Source: Desulfomicrobium sp. UBA5193
GTDB taxonomy: Bacteria; Desulfobacterota; Desulfovibrionia; Desulfovibrionales; Desulfomicrobiaceae
DNA: 64,000 nt
Assembly (NCBI GenBank): GCA_002412965.1
Contig: DHWB01000010.1
Span: 80,124 to 144,123 of the forward strand
Direction of reading: 5' to 3'
The notes under the pieces were generated by a model. That model did not search any database, was not told the origin of the DNA, and saw only the letters and a program-made list of their open reading frames with translations. Numbering within the stretch: position 1 is the stretch's first letter; every line of letters begins with the position of its first letter. The position numbers were made by a program, and so were the translations under genes. Of this stretch, positions 61,747 to 64,000 are shown piece by piece.

Positions 61747-63651
61747 TCAAAAATTGACATTCACGCCCATCTCCCCGCCGTAGGTCTCCATCTGCTGGTT
61801 GCCGAACATGGTGGAGAACGAGGCTCTGAGCATTACCCGCTCGCTCGCCTTGAAAGAGGTGCCGAGTATCATGGTGCCCCAATCGTTGGCCACCGGGACG
61901 GCGTCCATGGAATAAGCCGGGGCGGCGATTGTGGTGAGGTCGGCCGTCACCTCACGGTCGGAATCCGCGAATTCATGGTTCCACTTCGCTTCCGCGAAAG
62001 GCTGGAACCTGCCTACGTCCGCCAGGATGCGCCAGCCCAGCTGGCTGACAGTGGAATCGCGCTTCTGCTTGCCGTAGGACAGGGCTGTGACGCCGCTTAA
62101 GCCGGACTCGGTGAACCCCTTGATGGTCACCCGCTGCAGCACCAGGCCCGCCACCGGTCCGGTGGTGACCAGCCCCCATTTCAGGTCTCCGCCCAAGCGC
62201 AGGGCCAGGCCCAGGGAATCGCCGGTGGTGTCGGCGCTGTTCCGGTCCCTGAACGCGCCCAGGGCCACGTTGCGGCTGATCTTGTCCTGGTAAAGGCTGA
62301 AGGAGGCCACGGCGTTGCCCCACAACGGCCCATGCTTGTAGGCGGAATACAGGCTGAAGGTTTGGTCGTTTTGGTCGTAGTGGCCCGCATCCTGGGAGAA
62401 GTCCTGGGTCTGGGTTCCGGCCGCGAAGGCAGCGCCCAGGGTGAGTCCGAAGGACGTCAGGTAATCCGCGCCCACCGACCCCTCGAAAGGAGTGCCGGTC
62501 CCTTCCGCAAAGCCATCGTCGTTCTTGATTTGCAGCGAGCTGGCCCTTCCGCTGGTCCAGACGTTGATGCCGTTTGGTCCGCGATGCTGTCCGGAAAGGT
62601 CGATCTGTCCCTGGATGGTGGCCGCGCGCGCCAGGCCGTCCTGTATCGGTCCTTCGGCAAGCAGAGACATCTGGCTGGGTGCTGCGAGCAGGCTGTACTC
62701 GTAATCCGATTCGATTTGCTGGCCTGCCGTGGTCAGATGCTTGCCATCGATGAACAGATAGGTCTGCATCTGAAGAGGGGTGATGTCGGCCCAACTGGTC
62801 ACCAGTGCGGCCACAGGGGATGGGGCGTTGGACGCCAGCACCGAGGATGGCGTGAACCCGAAGGAAGTGGGATTTATGGACACGAACCGAAACAGGCTGG
62901 TAAGGTCGGCGGGAATGAAACGCACGCCCGCAGATGTCAGGGCCGACCATTTCAAATTTCCGTATGCAATGGCCCGCGCGTAGGAAGCGGCGTTACTCAG
63001 GGGCAGGACACCCTCAAGGTCGGTCAAGGCCGCAGTGTAAAACGTATTGGGAACGATGATGGTGCGGGCTCCGGTTGCCTGCAGGGTGGCCACACTGGCG
63101 GCCAATTGGGAGGCCACCCCATTGAGAAAGTCGGGGTTGGCGGCTATCCAGGCTGCGTCCCGGTTCTGCACGAAGATGAGGTCGTTGTTGCCGGTGTTGA
63201 TCACATACAGTGCGTGGGGATTGGCTACGCCTCCTGCGGAGGCAAGGTAATTGGCGATCTGCTGGACCGTGTCCACGTTCCCCGGCAAACTGCCGGAAGC
63301 ATACGCATCGCCTTCGGATGGACGCAGGGGAGCCGTATAGGTGGCTCCATTGGCGTAATTGCTCCCGCCGGCGCTGACCGGCTCCGCGTCCAGGCCGAAC
63401 CGTCCGGCCAACATGGTGGAGGTCATCACCCCTGGCCCGGCGAACCCGCCCTGGGCTCCTGCGGCGATGGCGGAGAGAAGCATTCCATCCAGTAATGTGT
63501 TTCCCGATGAAGCGTAGCGGAAATACCCGCTGTCCAGCGTGCTGTCTCCAAATCCGACGAACTGGTTGAACTTCCCTGTCGCGCCTGCCGGAGTATGAGT
63601 CCCGAGCAGGCTGAACGCAAACAACGCAGTGATCAGGACGAATCGCTTCAT
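61747..63651 (-). CDS. Autotransporter GDSL esterase/lipase (EstA type)
   Basis: 634 aa. Signal peptide about 1-25 (MKRFVLITALFAFSLLGTHT). GDSL-type passenger: block I FVGFGDSTLDSG with S37, block II GGSNYANG, block III TGNNDLIF, block V with Asp/His in FIDGKHLTTAGQ. The C-terminal about 270 residues form an autotransporter beta-barrel (WTSGRASSL onward), ending in the terminal phenylalanine VNVNF needed for barrel assembly. So the esterase would be displayed at the cell surface. Start ATG 63651 with GGAGAA upstream. Alone between two tRNA-Glu sequences. 63652-63937 upstream shows no other gene. Confidence 0.9.
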   Translation of the reverse strand: MKRFVLITALFAFSLLGTHTPAGATGKFNQFVGFGDSTLDSGYFRYASSGNTLLDGMLLSAIAAGAQGGFAGPGVMTSTMLAGRFGLDAEPVSAGGSNYANGATYTAPLRPSEGDAYASGSLPGNVDTVQQIANYLASAGGVANPHALYVINTGNNDLIFVQNRDAAWIAANPDFLNGVASQLAASVATLQATGARTIIVPNTFYTAALTDLEGVLPLSNAASYARAIAYGNLKWSALTSAGVRFIPADLTSLFRFVSINPTSFGFTPSSVLASNAPSPVAALVTSWADITPLQMQTYLFIDGKHLTTAGQQIESDYEYSLLAAPSQMSLLAEGPIQDGLARAATIQGQIDLSGQHRGPNGINVWTSGRASSLQIKNDDGFAEGTGTPFEGSVGADYLTSFGLTLGAAFAAGTQTQDFSQDAGHYDQNDQTFSLYSAYKHGPLWGNAVASFSLYQDKISRNVALGAFRDRNSADTTGDSLGLALRLGGDLKWGLVTTGPVAGLVLQRVTIKGFTESGLSGVTALSYGKQKRDSTVSQLGWRILADVGRFQPFAEAKWNHEFADSDREVTADLTTIAAPAYSMDAVPVANDWGTMILGTSFKASERVMLRASFSTMFGNQQMETYGGEMGVNVNF

Positions 63652-63937
63652 CTGGAACTTCTCCCTACGGTCAATCGAGATGTATTCAGTTTGTCCTAAC
63701 TTGTTGATATGAAAGCCTACACGCAAAGTTCCCACCGCTCAACATGAAATAAAATCATGAGATTGACCACGCTGGCGCTGAACATCATCTGAAATTATCG
63801 TCGATGTTTGGACTCAAGCACGGACAACAGCGTTTGGGGCGGGTCTGATGGACAGAAGGTCCCTCATTTTTCAAGTCATCAAAAGCATGCGCGGGCTTTG
63901 GTCAGGGGGCGGGATGTGGACTTCGTGTGGACCAAAG

Positions 63938-63969
63938 AAAAAACGGCTTACGCGGTGAACGTAAGCCGT
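63938..63969 (-). terminator. Terminator downstream of the tRNA-Glu at the window end
   Basis: Perfect 10-bp stem ACGGCTTACG with a 7-base loop, followed on the minus strand by six T. It lies 11 bp past the tRNA 3' end and differs from the terminator beside the tRNA fragment. Confidence 0.85.
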
Positions 63970-63979
63970 TGATTTTCTG

Positions 63980-64000
63980 TGGCGTCCCCAAGGGGATTTG
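63980..64000 (-). tRNA. tRNA-Glu, 3' end only (gene continues beyond the window)
   Basis: Reverse strand CAAATCCCCTTGGGGACGCCA: end of the T-loop, T-stem, acceptor strand and encoded CCA of tRNA-Glu, identical to the fragment at 61531. The 5' part is outside the window, so its integrity is assumed. Confidence 0.75.

Larger units (their letters stand above)
61531..63980. mobile_element. Possible tRNA-Glu-integrated insertion of about 2.4 kb
   Basis: The segment lies between a tRNA-Glu 3' fragment and the 3' end of what looks like an intact tRNA-Glu, both in the same orientation, as left by integration into a tRNA 3' end. Each tRNA end has its own, unrelated terminator. Cargo is one autotransporter esterase. 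No integrase is seen, so the element would be a relic or mobilised in trans. Confidence 0.45.

Overview
The window is GC-rich and gene-dense DNA from a Gram-negative bacterium. It has an outer membrane (MlaA, an autotransporter esterase, a bacterial alpha-2-macroglobulin) and many sigma-54 activators and two-component systems. It also has two SulP transporters, a TauE/SafE transporter and a YeiH-type sulfate-exporter homologue. By style and gene content I infer a sulfate-reducing Desulfovibrionales member (Desulfomicrobium/Desulfovibrio-like). No rRNA or other marker gene is present to prove this.

Layout. 1-3392: phosphate uptake genes pstS-pstC-pstA (minus strand, pstA cut by the window edge) behind a four-unit Pho box. 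3586-5018: chrA-type transporter and a perfect 25-bp hairpin. 5047-9565: a minus-strand operon of a 58-aa protein, a Usp-like protein, a SulP transporter, a 98-aa membrane protein and TauE/SafE, preceded by a sigma-54-type promoter and three dyad sites. 9777-14655: the divergent operon, encoding a Lon protease with a response-regulator receiver domain inserted between its helical region and its ATPase, a histidine kinase and an NtrC-type regulator. 14670-17662: a second, decayed copy of the SulP half of this locus. It keeps an intact second sulP, its promoter and dyads, but has deletion scars where usp, the 58-aa gene and lon/kinase/regulator were lost. 17646-22312: an unrecognised conserved gene, a MATE exporter and an EAL-CBS-GGDEF protein. 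22465-26607: phoB-phoR-pstB-phoU with its own short Pho box and terminator, so the Pho system is split over two loci about 20 kb apart.

26684-28800: a secreted alpha/beta hydrolase translationally coupled to mlaA. 28883-35195: YeiH transporter and a small membrane protein, followed by a kinase with a periplasmic c-type haem sensor and its sigma-54 activator; a perfect dyad and a sigma-54-type promoter lie in front of yeiH. 35192-37277: a small NifU-like protein, a 48-aa membrane peptide and a Fic protein with a changed active-site motif and an array of operator-like repeats. 37332-46691: a TyrR-like regulator, penicillin-binding protein 1C and alpha-2-macroglobulin. 46829-49352: lemA and a DUF2207 gene. 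49409-52269: a palindromic repeat, an HDOD protein and an orphan PilB/GspE ATPase. 52375-61229: three sensor kinases, two of them paralogous hybrid kinases, plus a Cys-rich 83-aa protein. 61489-64000: a 3' fragment of tRNA-Glu, an autotransporter GDSL esterase and the start of an apparently intact tRNA-Glu, which together look like a small insertion at a tRNA gene.

The strongest candidate for a little-described system is the divergent locus at 5047-14655. It pairs an anion-transport operon with a phosphorelay whose outputs would be both sigma-54 transcription (NtrC-type regulator, dyads, promoter) and regulated proteolysis (REC-in-Lon). The duplicated copy shows which regulatory sites are conserved. 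The yeiH locus shows the same logic again with a haem-containing kinase.
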